A stretch of 64,000 bases of DNA from an uncultured Spiribacter sp. (GCA_937884605.1 CALGDM010000005.1:62001-126000); one strand, 5' to 3'. Positions 1 to 11,207 are shown, numbered from the stretch's first letter. Notes: generated from the letters alone by a model not told the origin. Made by a program: numbers and translations.

Positions 1-215
1 TGTTCATCATGGGGGGCGTGTTTGTCGCCGAGACGGTCTCGGTGATGATCCAGGTGCTCTGGTTCAAGCGCACGGGGCGACGGATTTTTCGCATGGCGCC
101 ACTCCATCACCACTTCGAGCTCAAGGGTTGGCCCGAACCGCGGGTCATCGTGCGGTTCTGGATTGTCTCGGTGGTGCTGGTGCTCATCGGTCTGGCCACG
201 TTGAAGCTGCGATGA
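1..215 (+). CDS. mraY: Phospho-N-acetylmuramoyl-pentapeptide transferase, C-terminal part
   Basis: MraY transfers phospho-MurNAc-pentapeptide to undecaprenyl phosphate, making lipid I at the inner membrane. Only the last ~70 codons are present and the frame is open at the window's left edge. The visible part contains the family's C-terminal signature [13 protein letters not shown], with the conserved histidine triplet, followed by a final hydrophobic membrane helix ending in LKLR. The stop codon overlaps the murD start as ATGA, which fits the tightly coupled dcw operon. Identity is secure; the start lies outside the window. Confidence 0.95.
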   Translation, partial: FIMGGVFVAETVSVMIQVLWFKRTGRRIFRMAPLHHHFELKGWPEPRVIVRFWIVSVVLVLIGLATLKLR

Positions 216-1573
216 GGGACGAGGCGCGCATGCACACCCGCATCGAATGGGATCAGGTGATTGTCGGCCTGGGCGAGTCCGGCCACGCGGCGGCCTGCCA
301 TCTGGCCGCCGCCGGTCACCGGGTCGCGGTCATGGACACCCGCAGCCAGCCGCCCCGGGCTGATGCCCTGCAAGCGCGCCATCCGGATGTTCCGGTCATT
401 ACCGGCGACCTGGACGATCGGCTGCTGGCCAGCGCCGCTGAAATCGTCCTCAGCCCCGGCGTTGATCCGCGCCATCCCGCCTTGCGGGCGGCGCAGGGAC
501 GCGGGCAGCCGATCATCGGCGAGATCGAGCTGTTCGCACGGGCCGTCACCGCCCCGGTGATCGCGATTACCGGCTCCAACGGCAAGACCACCGTTACCCG
601 CATGGTCGCGGCGATGGCCGAGCAGGCCGGGATCGACGTCGCCGCCGGTGGCAATCTTGGCCCCGCCGCGCTGACACTGCTGGCCCGCCATCCGCGCGCC
701 GAGCTGTTTGTCCTCGAACTGTCGAGTTTTCAGCTCGAGACTACGGTATCGCTGCAGCCCCGGGTGGCCGCGGTCCTCAACCTGAGTCCCGATCACCTTG
801 ACCGCTACGACGATATGACTGCCTATGCCGCGGCCAAGGCTCGAGTCTACCGGCATGCCGATCAGGCGGTTATCAACGCCGACGACCCCTGGGTGCGGGA
901 TATGGCCGGCGACGGCGCAGCCGTCCACTGGTTCGGCGACACGGCGGTGCCGGCGTCGGCCTGGCGAATCGGCCAGCACAACGCCGGGACCTGGCTCATG
1001 GCGGGTGCGACCCCCGTCATGCCGCGCGCCGACCTCGCCCTGCCGGGTCGTCACAATGCATTGAACGCGCTGGCAGCGCTTGCCATTGGCGACGCCGCCG
1101 GGCTTGATCGCGACGCGATGGTGACTGCCCTCGGCGCATTCCGCTCCCTGCCGCACCGCACCGAGCCCCTTGGCTGGCGGGACGGCCGGCAGTGGGTGAA
1201 CGACTCCAAGGCGACCAACGTGGCCTCAACCATCGCCGCCATCCGTGGCATGGAAGCGCCGCTGGTGCTCATTGCCGGTGGCGATGGAAAAGGTCAGTCC
1301 TTTGCCGCCCTGGGCGCGGCACTGGCCGGCACGGGTCGCGCGGCCGTCGTCTTCGGCCGCGATGCAGCCGCTCTTGCCGAGGCCCTCGCCGGGCATGTCA
1401 GCGTGACCGCGGTTAGCGATCTGGATGCGGCACTGCAGGCGGCGCGGCGCCTATCCCGACCCGGCGACGTGATCCTCCTGTCGCCGGCCTGTGCCAGTCT
1501 GGACCAGTTCATCGACTACCGGGCGCGGGGCGAGCACTTTCGCCGTCGGGTGGAGGCGATGCCCCATGACTGA
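212..1573 (+). CDS. murD: UDP-N-acetylmuramoylalanine--D-glutamate ligase
   Basis: MurD is the cytoplasmic ATP-dependent ligase that adds D-Glu to UDP-MurNAc-L-Ala. The protein shows an N-terminal nucleotide-binding start (VIVGLGESG), the Mur-ligase P-loop GSNGKTT near residues 121-127, and the C-terminal motif NDSKATN plus a [15 protein letters not shown] segment typical of MurD. From the ATG at 212 the product is 453 residues. That start overlaps the mraY stop by 4 bases, as at the next four gene junctions. A second ATG at 230 has a GAGG 5 bases upstream and gives 447 residues, so it is a real alternative. An in-frame extension to 128 would run into mraY and is rejected. Confidence 0.95.
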   Translation: MRDEARMHTRIEWDQVIVGLGESGHAAACHLAAAGHRVAVMDTRSQPPRADALQARHPDVPVITGDLDDRLLASAAEIVLSPGVDPRHPALRAAQGRGQPIIGEIELFARAVTAPVIAITGSNGKTTVTRMVAAMAEQAGIDVAAGGNLGPAALTLLARHPRAELFVLELSSFQLETTVSLQPRVAAVLNLSPDHLDRYDDMTAYAAAKARVYRHADQAVINADDPWVRDMAGDGAAVHWFGDTAVPASAWRIGQHNAGTWLMAGATPVMPRADLALPGRHNALNALAALAIGDAAGLDRDAMVTALGAFRSLPHRTEPLGWRDGRQWVNDSKATNVASTIAAIRGMEAPLVLIAGGDGKGQSFAALGAALAGTGRAAVVFGRDAAALAEALAGHVSVTAVSDLDAALQAARRLSRPGDVILLSPACASLDQFIDYRARGEHFRRRVEAMPHD

Positions 1574-2765
1574 GCGCCTCTCACTGTCAATGCTGACCGC
1601 CCCCTTTTCAGGGCGGACCCTGGGCGTCGGCGAACTCGACCGCCCGCTGCTGGTGGCAATTCTCGTGCTGGCCGCGCTGGGGCTGGTGATGATGGCCTCG
1701 GCCTCGGTGGCGATTGGTGAGGAAGCCAACGATGCGGCCACGCATTTTCTCCAGCGCCAGGCGGCATTCCTGGGACTGGGCATGCTCGCCTTCGCGGTCT
1801 GCCTGCGTATCCCGCTGGCATGGGTGCAGGCCCTGTCCGCGCCATTGCTGGTGCTGTCCTTTGCGCTGCTGATCGCCGTGCTCATCCCGGGGGTTGGGCG
1901 CGAGGTGAATGGCGCGACCCGCTGGATCCCGCTGGGACCGGTCAACCTGCAGGTCTCGGAATTCATCCGGCTGTTTGTGCTCATCTACTTTGCGGCTCTG
2001 CTCGCGCGTCAGGGCGAGCGGGTGCGGACATCCGCCGCGCCGATACTGCCGGTGGCTGTGGTGATGCTGGCCGTGGGCGGACTACTGCTTGCGCAACCCG
2101 ATTTCGGTGCCCTGGCCGTGCTGGCGGCCACGGTTGGCGGTGTGCTGTTCATTGCCGGCGTGCCGCTGCTGATCTTTCTGGCGCTGCTCAGCGTCGCCGG
2201 GGTCGCGGGAGCGGCGCTGATCATCGCCGAGCCCTATCGGCTGGATCGCTTTACGGCGTTTACTGATCCGTGGGCGGATCCGTTTGCCAGCGGTTTCCAG
2301 CTCACCCAGTCGCTGATTGCGGTGGGCCGCGGCGAGTGGCTGGGAGTGGGTCTGGGGAACAGCGTCCAGAAGCTTTTCTATCTGCCCGAGGCCCATACCG
2401 ACTTTGTCTTTGCAGTGATGGCCGAAGAGCTGGGCGTTGTCGGTATGGCCGTCGCCATCGGCCTGTACAGCTTTGTCGTCTGGCGCGGTTGCGGGATTGG
2501 TGCAGCCAGTCTGCGCAGCGGGCGGCTGTTCGCCGGCCTGCTGGCCTACGGGGTTTCGATCGCATTCGGGCTGCAGGCCTTTGTGAACATGGGCGTCAAT
2601 CTGGGGCTGTTGCCCACCAAGGGCCTGACGCTGCCCTTGATGAGCTACGGCGGCAGCAGTCTGGTGGTAACCGCGCTGGCATTGGGTCTGCTGATGCGCG
2701 CCGATCTTGAATGCCGGCGCGCCGGCCGGGCGGCCAGTCAGCGGCCGCGGCGGGGGGCGGCATGA
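1566..2765 (+). CDS. ftsW: Lipid II polymerase / cell division protein FtsW
   Basis: A SEDS-family polytopic membrane protein of 399 residues. FtsW polymerises septal peptidoglycan with the transpeptidase FtsI. About ten hydrophobic segments are visible. SEDS signatures are present: a segment with PDFGALAVL, the AEELGVVG region, and near the C-terminus the NMGVNLGLLPTKGLTLPLMSYGG region (residues about 345-370). The ATG at 1566 overlaps the murD stop, and upstream in-frame codons belong to murD. Position between murD and murG identifies it as FtsW, not RodA. Confidence 0.95.
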   Translation: MTERLSLSMLTAPFSGRTLGVGELDRPLLVAILVLAALGLVMMASASVAIGEEANDAATHFLQRQAAFLGLGMLAFAVCLRIPLAWVQALSAPLLVLSFALLIAVLIPGVGREVNGATRWIPLGPVNLQVSEFIRLFVLIYFAALLARQGERVRTSAAPILPVAVVMLAVGGLLLAQPDFGALAVLAATVGGVLFIAGVPLLIFLALLSVAGVAGAALIIAEPYRLDRFTAFTDPWADPFASGFQLTQSLIAVGRGEWLGVGLGNSVQKLFYLPEAHTDFVFAVMAEELGVVGMAVAIGLYSFVVWRGCGIGAASLRSGRLFAGLLAYGVSIAFGLQAFVNMGVNLGLLPTKGLTLPLMSYGGSSLVVTALALGLLMRADLECRRAGRAASQRPRRGAA

Positions 2766-3835
2766 CAGGGCGACCCATCCTGATTATCGCCGGGGGCACC
2801 GGCGGGCATGTCTTTCCGGCGCTGGCCGTGGCAGAAGTGCTGGATCGGCAGTCGACGCCGGTGATCTGGCTCGGAACACCGCTCGGGCTCGAGGCCCGTG
2901 TCGTCCCGCAGGCCGGTATCCCCCTCGAGACAGTCACCGTGCGGGGTCTGCGCGGGAACGGTTGGGCGGGCTGGCTGAAAGCGCCGTGGATGGTGGCACG
3001 CGCGGTGCTGCAAACGCTCTCGGTGCTGCGTCGGCACCGGCCGCGTGCAGTGCTGGGAATGGGCGGCTATGTGGCCGGACCGGGGGGCATCGCGGCATGG
3101 CTCAAGGGGGTCCCGCTGATCATTCACGAACAGAATGCGATTGCCGGGCTGACCAATCGGCTGCTCTCGCGACTGGCCACCCGGGTGTTGACGGGACTGG
3201 GTGCGCACTTCCCCGGTGATCGGGGGACGACTTTTACCGGCAACCCGGTACGCGGCGCGATCACCGCGCTTGCCGAGGCCGACCCGGCGCCGCCCCCGTC
3301 GCGTGTGCGTCTTCTGGTGATCGGCGGCAGCCTGGGGGCACGCACCCTCAATCAGCGGGTGCCCGAGGCGCTGGCCCTGCTGCCCGCGGCGGAGCAGCCG
3401 ACGGTGCTGCACCAGGCCGGCGAGCGCAGCCTCGAAACCGCCCGGGCCGGGTATCGCGAGGCGGGGCTCGAGGCGGATGTGCGCGCCTTTATCGATGACA
3501 TGGCGAGCGCCTACCGCGACGCCGATGTGGTGATTTGCCGCTCGGGCGCGCTGACCGTCTCGGAACTGGCGGCGGTGGGTCGTCCGGCGATTCTGGTGCC
3601 GTATCCCTACGCGGTGGACGATCATCAACGCGCCAATGCGCGGTTCCTGGTGGATGCCGATGCGGCCTGCATGATTGCCGACAACGCGCTCTCGGCGCAG
3701 GGGCTGGCGACAATGCTCCGACCGCTGCTGGGCGATCCGGCGGCGCGTGCCCGAATGGCCGCCAACGCCCGTCGGGTCGGACGGCCGCGGGCCGCCGAAC
3801 AGGTCGCCGACGTTTGCCTGGCGGTGAGCGCATGA
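2762..3835 (+). CDS. murG: Undecaprenyldiphospho-muramoylpentapeptide beta-N-acetylglucosaminyltransferase
   Basis: MurG is the peripheral inner-membrane GT-B glycosyltransferase that adds GlcNAc to lipid I to make lipid II. The 357-residue product begins with the glycine-rich donor/acceptor loop [15 protein letters not shown]. It carries [22 protein letters not shown] and the C-terminal UDP-GlcNAc-binding region [15 protein letters not shown] followed by [10 protein letters not shown]. The ATG at 2762 gives the usual 4-base overlap with ftsW and the expected N-terminus. Confidence 0.96.
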   Translation: MTGRPILIIAGGTGGHVFPALAVAEVLDRQSTPVIWLGTPLGLEARVVPQAGIPLETVTVRGLRGNGWAGWLKAPWMVARAVLQTLSVLRRHRPRAVLGMGGYVAGPGGIAAWLKGVPLIIHEQNAIAGLTNRLLSRLATRVLTGLGAHFPGDRGTTFTGNPVRGAITALAEADPAPPPSRVRLLVIGGSLGARTLNQRVPEALALLPAAEQPTVLHQAGERSLETARAGYREAGLEADVRAFIDDMASAYRDADVVICRSGALTVSELAAVGRPAILVPYPYAVDDHQRANARFLVDADAACMIADNALSAQGLATMLRPLLGDPAARARMAANARRVGRPRAAEQVADVCLAVSA

Positions 3836-5262
3836 ATACCGTGCAATCCCAGACCCCTGGGGGTCCCGGCGCCATGGGCCCGGTCCAGCGTCTGCATTTT
3901 GTGGGCGTCGGCGGGGCTGGCATGGGCGGCATTGCCGAAGTGCTGCTCAATCTGGGCTATACAGTGAGTGGCTCGGACCTGCGCGGGAATGCCGTGATCG
4001 AGCATCTGCGTGACCTGGGAGCGAGCATTGCCATCGGGCATCGGGGCGAGCAGGTGCGTGACGCCGATGCGGTGGTCATCTCCAGCGCCGTGACCGAGGA
4101 GAATCCCGAGGTCATTGCCGCGCGTGCCGCGCGCATCCCCGTGGTCCCGCGGGCCGAAATGCTGGCTGAACTGATGCGCTTTCGGTTTGGCATTGCGGTA
4201 GCGGGTACCCACGGCAAAACCACAACCACCAGCCTGGTGGCAAGCATCCTCGGCGAGGCGGATCTGGACCCGACCTTTGTGATCGGCGGCCGGCTCAACA
4301 GCGCCGCCAGTCACGCACGCCTTGGCACCGGCCGCTATCTGGTGGCCGAGGCGGATGAAAGCGATGCCTCGTTCCTCTATCTCAACCCGATGCTGGCGGT
4401 GGTCACCAACATCGATGCCGACCATCTCGAGACCTATGGCGGCGACTTCAACCGGCTGCGCGCGACCTTCATCGAGTTTCTGCACCATCTGCCTTTCTAT
4501 GGCCTTGCCGTGCTCTGCGACGAGGATGTCGAACTGCGCTCGCTGGCCGCCGAGCTGGCGCGGCCGGTACGCACCTACGGGTTCTCGGCCACCGCCGATG
4601 TCCGGGCCACCGATATTGTTGCCGATTCGGGACGCAGCCATTTCACGGTGCGCGCCGAAGGGGTCGATCCGATGCCGGTCACCCTCAATCTCCCGGGCCG
4701 CCATAATGTCCTCAACGCACTTGGCGCCATTGCCGTGGCGCGGGCATTGAATGTTGACGATAGCGCGATTCAGCATGCCCTCGGGGCGTTTGCCGGTATC
4801 GGCCGCCGGTTCCAGCAGCTCGGGCGGCTGCCCGTCGCCGGCGGCAGCAGTCTGCTCATGGACGATTACGCCCATCACCCGCGCGAGATCGAGGCGATTA
4901 CCGAGGCGCTGCGCAGCAACTGGCCGGGGCAGCGGCTGGTGGTGATCTTCCAGCCGCATCGATTCACCCGCACCCGCGATCTGTTCGACGATTTCGCGCG
5001 CGTTCTGGGCGATGCCGATCTACTCCTGGTCACCGAGGTCTACGGCGCCGGTGAAGCCCCGTTGCCCGGCGCCGATGCCCGCAGTCTGTGCCGTGCCATC
5101 CGGCTACGCGGTCAGGTCGATCCGGTGTTTGTCAGCGACCTTGATGAACTGGTCTCCATCCTGCCCGCCATGCTCCAGCCCGATGACGTGGTGATCACCC
5201 TGGGCGCCGGCAGCATCGGGACGGCGCTGCCGCGGCTGCTGACTGGGGAGGGACGGTCATGA
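3832..5262 (+). CDS. murC: UDP-N-acetylmuramate--L-alanine ligase
   Basis: MurC adds L-Ala to UDP-MurNAc in the cytoplasm, the first amino-acid step of the stem peptide. The 476-residue protein has the Rossmann-like [17 protein letters not shown] near residues 22-38, the P-loop GTHGKTTTT from residue 125, the ADESDASF motif, [12 protein letters not shown], the GIGRRFQ segment, and the [10 protein letters not shown] motif. The ATG at 3832 overlaps the murG stop (ATGA), and the next gene murB is joined the same way. Confidence 0.96.
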   Translation: MNTVQSQTPGGPGAMGPVQRLHFVGVGGAGMGGIAEVLLNLGYTVSGSDLRGNAVIEHLRDLGASIAIGHRGEQVRDADAVVISSAVTEENPEVIAARAARIPVVPRAEMLAELMRFRFGIAVAGTHGKTTTTSLVASILGEADLDPTFVIGGRLNSAASHARLGTGRYLVAEADESDASFLYLNPMLAVVTNIDADHLETYGGDFNRLRATFIEFLHHLPFYGLAVLCDEDVELRSLAAELARPVRTYGFSATADVRATDIVADSGRSHFTVRAEGVDPMPVTLNLPGRHNVLNALGAIAVARALNVDDSAIQHALGAFAGIGRRFQQLGRLPVAGGSSLLMDDYAHHPREIEAITEALRSNWPGQRLVVIFQPHRFTRTRDLFDDFARVLGDADLLLVTEVYGAGEAPLPGADARSLCRAIRLRGQVDPVFVSDLDELVSILPAMLQPDDVVITLGAGSIGTALPRLLTGEGRS

Positions 5263-6155
5263 CAGCGCATCACGGTCAGCTGCGCCAGTCCGTGCCAATG
5301 GCGCGACACACCACCTGGCGCGTGGGTGGACCCGCGGCGCGGGTGTACGAACCGGCGGACAGCCGTGATCTGGCCCGCTTTCTGGCCAGTGATCAGGCGG
5401 TCGAGCCCTTCCACTGGCTGGGTCTGGGCAGCAATCTGTTGATCCGCGACGGCGGGCTGCGGGGGACCGTAATCCGTCTGCATCGGGGGCTGTCATCGCT
5501 ACAGGACCGTGGCGACGGGCGAATCCGGGTCGATGCCGGGGTCCCCTGCGCCAAGCTGGCGCGCGAATGTGGTCGACGCGGTTACACCGGAGCGGCGTTT
5601 TTTGCCGGCATCCCGGGCACGGTTGGCGGCGCGCTGGCAATGAATGCCGGTGCCTGGGGCGGTGATACCTGGTCGCAGGTCGAGTCGGTGGAAACCGTCG
5701 ATCGTCACGGCACGCTTCGCGAGCGCGACCCCGCCGACTTTGCGGTGGGCTATCGCGAAGTCCGCGGGATGGACGGCGAGTGGTTTACCGCCGCTACGTT
5801 CCAGTTCCAGCCCGGGGGTGATCCGGATGCGCTCAAGGCGCGGGTCAAGAGCCTGCTGGCCGAGCGGGCGCAGAAGCAGCCCACCGGCATTGCCAGCGGT
5901 GGGTCGGTGTTTCGCAATCCGCCCGGCGACCACGCGGCGCGGCTCATCGAGGCCGCCGGCCTCAAGGGCGCCCGCGAGGGCGGCGCCCGGGTCTCCGAGA
6001 AACACGCCAACTTCATCGTCCACGACGGTGAGGCCTGCGCGGCCGATATCGAGGCACTGATTGAGCGGGTGCGGGCCCGGGTGCAAGCCGTCTATGGGAT
6101 CACCCTCGAGACCGAGGTCCGCATTATCGGGGAGGCGTTGTCCAATGACGGCTGA
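5259..6155 (+). CDS. murB: UDP-N-acetylenolpyruvoylglucosamine reductase
   Basis: MurB is the FAD- and NADPH-dependent enzyme that makes UDP-MurNAc. The 298-residue protein is the short (type II) form: [12 protein letters not shown] at the N-terminus, the FAD-binding [34 protein letters not shown], and the C-terminal catalytic part with [15 protein letters not shown] (the catalytic Ser) and [10 protein letters not shown]. Its ATG overlaps the murC stop by 4 bases and its own stop overlaps ddl by 11 bases. Confidence 0.96.
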   Translation: MTAHHGQLRQSVPMARHTTWRVGGPAARVYEPADSRDLARFLASDQAVEPFHWLGLGSNLLIRDGGLRGTVIRLHRGLSSLQDRGDGRIRVDAGVPCAKLARECGRRGYTGAAFFAGIPGTVGGALAMNAGAWGGDTWSQVESVETVDRHGTLRERDPADFAVGYREVRGMDGEWFTAATFQFQPGGDPDALKARVKSLLAERAQKQPTGIASGGSVFRNPPGDHAARLIEAAGLKGAREGGARVSEKHANFIVHDGEACAADIEALIERVRARVQAVYGITLETEVRIIGEALSNDG

Positions 6156-7086
6156 TGCCCACCTCCAGGGCCATGACCCCGGCCGGGTCGCCGTGCTCAT
6201 GGGCGGTCACTCGGCGGAGCGCGAGATCTCGCTGGCCAGCGGCGGCGAGTGTCTGGCGGCGCTGCAGGCGATGGGCGTCGATGCCACCGCCTTCGATCCC
6301 GCCGAGCGCCCGGTGGCCGCCCTCGCCGGCTATGACCGTGCGTTCATCGCCCTGCATGGGCCGGGGGGCGAGGATGGCGTGATGCAGGGCGCGCTCGAAG
6401 CCATGGGCATTCCCTATACCGGCAGCGGCGTGCTGGCCTCGGCCCTGGGCATGGACAAGCTGCGCAGCAAATGCATCTGGCAGGCGATGGACCTGCCGAC
6501 GCCGGCCTTCCGCGTACTGCGCCATGGCGACGACCCGCAGACGGTGGTCAAGGCGCTGGGGCTGCCGCTTTTTGTCAAGCCGCTGCATGAGGGCTCGAGC
6601 ATGGGCACGGCCCGGGTGGATCGCGCCGATGATCTGGCGGCGGCCGCCGAGCAGGCCCGCGTGTTTGGCGAGGCGGCGCTGGTCGAGCGCTGCATCGAAG
6701 GCCCCGAATATACGCTCGCGTTGCTCGAGGATTGGACCCTGCCGGCCATTCGTATCGAGGTGGATCAGCCGTTTTATGACTACCGCGCCAAGTATCAATC
6801 CGAGTCGACCCGCATGGTGCTGCCCTGCGGTCTGGACGCGGCGGCCGAGGCCCGGATGGCGCAGCTGGCACGCCGGGCCTTCACCGCGATCGGCGCCGGC
6901 GGCTGGGGTCGGGTGGACATCATGGCGGATCCGCAAGGCGACCTGTGGCTGCTCGAGGTGAACACCATCCCGGGCATGACCGATCACTCCCTGGTGCCTG
7001 CCGCGGCCGCAGCCGCCGGGATCGGGATGCACGAGCTGGTGGCGCGGATTCTGCTGACGAGCTGGAGGCATGGTGAAACACAGTGA
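6145..7086 (+). CDS. ddl: D-alanine--D-alanine ligase
   Basis: An ATP-grasp ligase of 313 residues that makes the D-Ala-D-Ala dipeptide used by MurF. Visible motifs are VLMGGHSAEREISL at the N-terminus, ALHGPGGEDGVMQGALE, LPLFVKPLHEGSSMGTARV (ATP-binding lysine and the serine loop), and the Mg-binding end LLEVNTIPGMTDHSLVP. The ATG at 6145 gives a standard N-terminus. The longer frame from 6061 is murB antisense of choice and starts inside murB, so it is not used. The end overlaps the ftsQ GTG start. Confidence 0.95.
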   Translation: MTADAHLQGHDPGRVAVLMGGHSAEREISLASGGECLAALQAMGVDATAFDPAERPVAALAGYDRAFIALHGPGGEDGVMQGALEAMGIPYTGSGVLASALGMDKLRSKCIWQAMDLPTPAFRVLRHGDDPQTVVKALGLPLFVKPLHEGSSMGTARVDRADDLAAAAEQARVFGEAALVERCIEGPEYTLALLEDWTLPAIRIEVDQPFYDYRAKYQSESTRMVLPCGLDAAAEARMAQLARRAFTAIGAGGWGRVDIMADPQGDLWLLEVNTIPGMTDHSLVPAAAAAAGIGMHELVARILLTSWRHGETQ

Positions 7087-7793
7087 GCGGTTTTCTGAGC
7101 CAACGCGCCGGGCTGTTGCTGCTGCTGGGATGTCTGATGGCACTCGGCGCCGGCGCCCTGCATGCCCTCGACCGAGGGTGGGTCGAGCCGCTGCTGCCCC
7201 TCGAGCGGATCGGCTTCGATGGCGAGTTGGCTCGCTTGCAGGAGTCGGAGCTGCGTGCGGCGCTGAGCGAATCGCTACAGGGCGGGCTGCTCACGGCCGA
7301 CGTCGAGGCGATCCGCGAAGCGGTCGAGTCGTTGCCGTGGGTGGCCACGGCAACGGTCCGGCGGGTCTGGCCGGATGCCCTGCGCGTCACCGTCAATGCC
7401 CATCAGGCGGTGGCCATCTGGGGGGAGGGCGCACTGATGAATGCCGATGCCGAGCTGTTCCGGCCCAGCCCGCTGCCGGATCTGGCGCTGCCGGCCCTGG
7501 CCGGTCCGCCGGGCAGTGCCGAGCGCGTTCTGGCCCGCTATCGGGCATTGCAGACCCAGCTCGACGCGGTCTCCCTGCAGGCCGTGGCGCTCACGCTCAA
7601 CGAGCGTCGGGCCTGGACACTGACACTCGAGACGGGCGGCGTCATCCGTCTGGGCCGCGACTCGGTCGACGCCCGCCTGGCGCGCTTTGTCGCGGCCTGG
7701 CAGCAGTTGGCCGAGACCGATCAACGACAGCCGGCGGTAGCCGATCTGCGCTACCCCGATGGATTTGCCCTGCGATGGCAGGACGAGGAATGA
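7083..7793 (+). CDS. ftsQ: Cell division protein FtsQ
   Basis: A bitopic inner-membrane divisome protein (236 residues) that bridges early and late division proteins. It has a short cytoplasmic N-terminus, one membrane helix (about residues 9-30), a POTRA domain beginning with IGFDGELARL and containing ESLPWVATATVRRVWPDALRV, then the FtsQ beta domain. The start is GTG at 7083, overlapping the ddl stop as GTGA. It is somewhat short for the family, but the POTRA signature and the place between ddl and ftsA make the call firm. Confidence 0.93.
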   Translation: MSGFLSQRAGLLLLLGCLMALGAGALHALDRGWVEPLLPLERIGFDGELARLQESELRAALSESLQGGLLTADVEAIREAVESLPWVATATVRRVWPDALRVTVNAHQAVAIWGEGALMNADAELFRPSPLPDLALPALAGPPGSAERVLARYRALQTQLDAVSLQAVALTLNERRAWTLTLETGGVIRLGRDSVDARLARFVAAWQQLAETDQRQPAVADLRYPDGFALRWQDEE

Positions 7794-7797
7794 GTCA

Positions 7798-9039
7798 ATG
7801 ACAAGAAAACAGGAACGCAATCTGCTGGTGGGCCTGGATATCGGCACTTCGAAGGTCGTGGCGATCGTGGGCGAGATGCAGGCTGGCGGTGATGTCGAGG
7901 TGATCGGCATTGGGTCGCATCGCTCGCGCGGGCTCAAAAAGGGCGTTGTGGTCAATATCGAGTCGACGGTGCAGTCCATCCAACGGGCGGTGGAGGAGGC
8001 CGAGCTGATGGCCGGCTGCCAGATCCACTCGGTCTACGTGGGCATCGCCGGCAGCCATGTGCGCTCGCTCAACTCCCACGGCATCGTCGCCATCAAGGAT
8101 CGCGAGGTCACGCGCAGCGACGTCGAGCGCGTCCTCGATGCCGCGCGCGCCGTGGCCATTCCCGCGGACCAGGAGATCCTCCACACCCTGCCGCAGGAGT
8201 ACATCATCGACAGCCAGGAAGGCGTCCGGGAACCGGTGGGGATGTCCGGTGTGCGTCTCGAGGCCAAGGTCCACATGGTCACCGGTGCGGTCAGTGCCGC
8301 CCAGAACATCGTCAAGTGCATCCGCCGCTGCGGGCTCGAGGTGGATGACGTAATCCTCGAGCAACTGGCCTCCAGTCATGCCGTGCTGACCGAGGACGAA
8401 AAGGAACTGGGCGTCTGCCTGGTGGATATCGGTGGCGGAACCACCGACATCGCGGTGTTCACCGATGGCGCCATCCGGCATACCGCGGTCATTCCCATTG
8501 CCGGCGATCAGGTCACCAATGACATCGCTGTGGCCCTGCGCACGCCCACCCAGCATGCCGAGGACATCAAGATGCGCTACGCCTGCGCGCTGTCCCAGCT
8601 TGCGACCAGCAACGAGACCATCGAGGTGGCGTCAGTGGGAGATCGCCCGCCGCGGCGGCTGTCCCGTCAGACCCTCGCCGAGGTGGTGGAGCCACGCTAC
8701 GAGGAGCTCATGACGCTGGTGCAGGCGGAGCTGCGACGAAGCGGGTTCGAGGATCTGATTGCGGCCGGCGTGGTGCTTACCGGCGGCAGCTCGAAGATGG
8801 AAGGAGCGGTGGATCTGGCCGAGGAGGTCTTCCACACCCCGGTGCGCCTGGGGTTGCCGCAACACATGACGGGGCTGACGGATGTGGTCCGCAACCCGAT
8901 CTACTCCACGGGTGTTGGTTTGCTGCATGGCGGCTGGCAACACCGTGACGAATCGCGTCCGGAACTTTCGGCCGGCGGAGCTCAGGGCTTCACGGCGGTA
9001 TGGGGCCGGATGAAAGACTGGTTCAAGGGAAATTTCTGA
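7798..9039 (+). CDS. ftsA: Cell division protein FtsA
   Basis: An actin-like ATPase of 413 residues that tethers FtsZ to the membrane and recruits later divisome proteins. It shows [16 protein letters not shown] (phosphate 1), [13 protein letters not shown] (phosphate 2), [12 protein letters not shown] (adenosine motif) and a C-terminal amphipathic membrane-targeting helix ([11 protein letters not shown]). The chosen ATG at 7798 lies behind a GAGGA ribosome site in the ftsQ 3' end; an upstream in-frame ATG at 7759 is inside ftsQ and lacks family support. Confidence 0.96.
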   Translation: MTRKQERNLLVGLDIGTSKVVAIVGEMQAGGDVEVIGIGSHRSRGLKKGVVVNIESTVQSIQRAVEEAELMAGCQIHSVYVGIAGSHVRSLNSHGIVAIKDREVTRSDVERVLDAARAVAIPADQEILHTLPQEYIIDSQEGVREPVGMSGVRLEAKVHMVTGAVSAAQNIVKCIRRCGLEVDDVILEQLASSHAVLTEDEKELGVCLVDIGGGTTDIAVFTDGAIRHTAVIPIAGDQVTNDIAVALRTPTQHAEDIKMRYACALSQLATSNETIEVASVGDRPPRRLSRQTLAEVVEPRYEELMTLVQAELRRSGFEDLIAAGVVLTGGSSKMEGAVDLAEEVFHTPVRLGLPQHMTGLTDVVRNPIYSTGVGLLHGGWQHRDESRPELSAGGAQGFTAVWGRMKDWFKGNF

Positions 9040-9061
9040 TTCACTGACGGAGGGTGAAGCA

Positions 9062-10216
9062 ATGTTCGAATTAATGGATAGCTATAACCAGAACGCGGTT
9101 ATCAAGGTCGTCGGCGTGGGCGGTGGCGGCGGTAACGCCGTCCAGCACATGGTGGCCGCTGACGTGGACGGGGTGGATTTCATCTGCGCCAATACCGATG
9201 CCCAGGCGCTGCGCAACAGTTCGGCACGGACCACGCTGCAGCTGGGTCAGGGCATTACCAAGGGGCTGGGTGCCGGCGCCCATCCGCAGGTGGGTCGCGA
9301 GGCCGCCGATCACGATCGCGAGCGAATCACCGAGGTGCTGGAAGGCGCCGATATGGTGTTCATCACCGCCGGCATGGGCGGCGGGACCGGCACCGGGGCG
9401 GCCCCGGTGGTCGCGCAGATTGCCCGCGAAATGGGCGTGCTGACGGTGGCAGTGGTCACCAAGCCGTTCCCCTTCGAGGGCAAGAAGCGCATGAGCGTCG
9501 CCGAGGAGGGGATCCGCGAGCTCGAGCGTGAGGTCGACTCGCTGATCACGATCCCCAATGAAAAGCTGCTCTCGGTGCTGGGGCAGGAGCTGACGCTGCT
9601 GAACGCCTTCAAGTCGGCCAATGATGTTCTGCTGGGGGCCGTGAAAGGCATTGCCGAGCTGATCACTCGCCCGGGCCTGATCAATGTCGACTTTGCCGAC
9701 GTGCGCACCGTGATGTCGGAAATGGGCATGGCGGTGATGGGGTCCGGTGAATCCAGCGGCGAGGGTCGGGCGCGCGAAGCCGCCGAACGGGCCATCGCCT
9801 GCCCGCTGCTCGAGGATGCCAATATCGCCGGAGCCAACGGTGTGCTGGTGAATGTGACCGCGGGGCTGGATCTGTCCATTGGTGAATTCGACGAAGTCGG
9901 CAACGCCGTCAAGGAATTTGCCTCGGACGAGGCGACTGTCGTGGTGGGTACCGTGATCGATCCCGAGCTCGAGGGCGAGATTCGGGTCACGGTGGTGGCG
10001 ACCGGTCTGGCCGCCGATCGTCCGGCCCAGGAGCCCGAAGCGGCGCCGGCCGCACGGCTGGTCCCGCGCAAGGCGGCCAGTGGTGATCCGGCCAGTGAGA
10101 CGCCCGAGCGGCCGGCGGCCCGTCAGTGGAGTGCGACCGGCAGCAATGCCGCGGCAGCGGGTAGCGACATGGAATACCTGGATATTCCGGCCTTTCTCCG
10201 GCGCCAGGCCGACTGA
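9062..10216 (+). CDS. ftsZ: Cell division protein FtsZ
   Basis: The tubulin-like GTPase that forms the Z ring. The 384-residue protein has the N-terminal [13 protein letters not shown] loop, the tubulin signature GGGTGTG (residues ~106-112), and the catalytic T7 loop with aspartates at 210 and 213 ([11 protein letters not shown]). A variable alanine/proline-rich linker follows, then the conserved C-terminal peptide DIPAFLRRQ that binds FtsA and ZipA. A strong GGAGG stands before the ATG. It is the last gene of this dcw run; lpxC follows after 76 bases. Confidence 0.98.
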   Translation: MFELMDSYNQNAVIKVVGVGGGGGNAVQHMVAADVDGVDFICANTDAQALRNSSARTTLQLGQGITKGLGAGAHPQVGREAADHDRERITEVLEGADMVFITAGMGGGTGTGAAPVVAQIAREMGVLTVAVVTKPFPFEGKKRMSVAEEGIRELEREVDSLITIPNEKLLSVLGQELTLLNAFKSANDVLLGAVKGIAELITRPGLINVDFADVRTVMSEMGMAVMGSGESSGEGRAREAAERAIACPLLEDANIAGANGVLVNVTAGLDLSIGEFDEVGNAVKEFASDEATVVVGTVIDPELEGEIRVTVVATGLAADRPAQEPEAAPAARLVPRKAASGDPASETPERPAARQWSATGSNAAAAGSDMEYLDIPAFLRRQAD

Positions 10217-10243
10217 TTGAGTCTGCCGGGTGAGCCGGGTTTC

Positions 10244-10252
10244 TGCTATGCT
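10244..10252 (+). promoter_or_regulatory. Possible extended -10 promoter element upstream of lpxC
   Basis: The short gap between ftsZ and lpxC contains TGCTATGCT, an extended -10-like element, about 40 bases before the lpxC ATG. No good -35 hexamer lies at 16-18 bases; TTGAGT at 10217 is 24 bases away. In related bacteria lpxC commonly has its own promoter, which makes the assignment plausible but unproven. Confidence 0.35.
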
Positions 10253-10292
10253 GCCGCACTAATTTGATGCGCACTTTTTCTGGACAGGATTG

Positions 10293-11207
10293 ATGATTCG
10301 ACAACGCACGCTCAAAAACAGCATCCGGGCAACCGGTGTCGGGCTCCACACGGGGGAAAAGGTCTACCTTACCCTGCGCCCGGCACCGGCCAATACCGGC
10401 ATTCGCTTCTGTCGGATCGACCTTGATCCAGTGGTCGAGATTGCCGCGGATCCCGAAAACGTGGCCGATACCGTGCTCTCGACCTGCCTGAGCCGGGATG
10501 GTGTGCGGGTGGCCACCGTCGAGCATCTGCTCTCGGCGATGGCGGGGCTGGGCATCGACAATGCCTACATCGACCTGTCGGCACCGGAAGTGCCGATCAT
10601 GGACGGCAGTGCCGGGCCCTTCGTTTTTCTCATCCGCTCGGCGGGGACCCTCGAGCAGGCGGCTCCCAAGCGGTTTGTGCGCATCACCCGTCCGCTGACC
10701 ATCGAGGAGCCCGACGGCAAGCGCGTCAGCTTTGCCCCGCACGACGGCTTCAAGGTGAGCTACACCCTCGAGTTCGATCATCCGGTGTTCCGGGCCGGCG
10801 AGCGGACCGCCGAGGTGGATTTCTCATCGACGTCTTTCGTCAAGGAAGTCAGCCGCGCCCGGACCTTCGGCTTTATGCGCGACATCGAGTACCTGCGCCA
10901 GAACAACCTCGCGCTGGGCGGCAGTCTCGATAATGCGATTGTGGTCGACGACTACCGGGTGCTCAACGAGGACGGCCTGCGGTACCAGAACGAGTTTGCC
11001 AAGCATAAGATCCTGGATGCCATCGGTGATCTCTACCAACTCAATCGCAGTCTGATCGGGGCCTTCCATGGCTACAAGTCGGGTCATGAGCTCAACAATC
11101 GACTGTTGCGAAAGCTCCTGGTCGAGCGGGATGCCTGGGAAGAGGTGACCTTCGAGGGCGATGAGGTGGCGCCGATCACCTACGATCAGCCGCTACCCGT
11201 TACCTGA
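10293..11207 (+). CDS. lpxC: UDP-3-O-acyl-N-acetylglucosamine deacetylase
   Basis: LpxC is the zinc enzyme catalysing the committed step of lipid A synthesis. The 304-residue protein starts [19 protein letters not shown]. It keeps the zinc-binding histidine in [13 protein letters not shown] (His78), the EVPIMDGSA motif, and [13 protein letters not shown] with the second zinc His and Asp. A TTG one codon earlier (10290) could also initiate, but the ATG at 10293 matches family starts. The 3' end overlaps the convergent dciA gene by 15 bases. Confidence 0.97.
   Translation: MIRQRTLKNSIRATGVGLHTGEKVYLTLRPAPANTGIRFCRIDLDPVVEIAADPENVADTVLSTCLSRDGVRVATVEHLLSAMAGLGIDNAYIDLSAPEVPIMDGSAGPFVFLIRSAGTLEQAAPKRFVRITRPLTIEEPDGKRVSFAPHDGFKVSYTLEFDHPVFRAGERTAEVDFSSTSFVKEVSRARTFGFMRDIEYLRQNNLALGGSLDNAIVVDDYRVLNEDGLRYQNEFAKHKILDAIGDLYQLNRSLIGAFHGYKSGHELNNRLLRKLLVERDAWEEVTFEGDEVAPITYDQPLPVT

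Noticed and set aside
107-1156. A 349-residue minus-strand frame opposite murD
   Set aside because: Shadow of murD with no family resemblance or ribosome site.
3625-4959. A 444-residue minus-strand frame opposite murC
   Set aside because: Coding shadow of murC; composition rich in Gly, His, Arg and Ala without domains.
10217-10252. TTGAGT as the -35 of the lpxC promoter
   Set aside because: The spacer to TATGCT is 24 bases, too long for sigma-70; only the extended -10 was kept.
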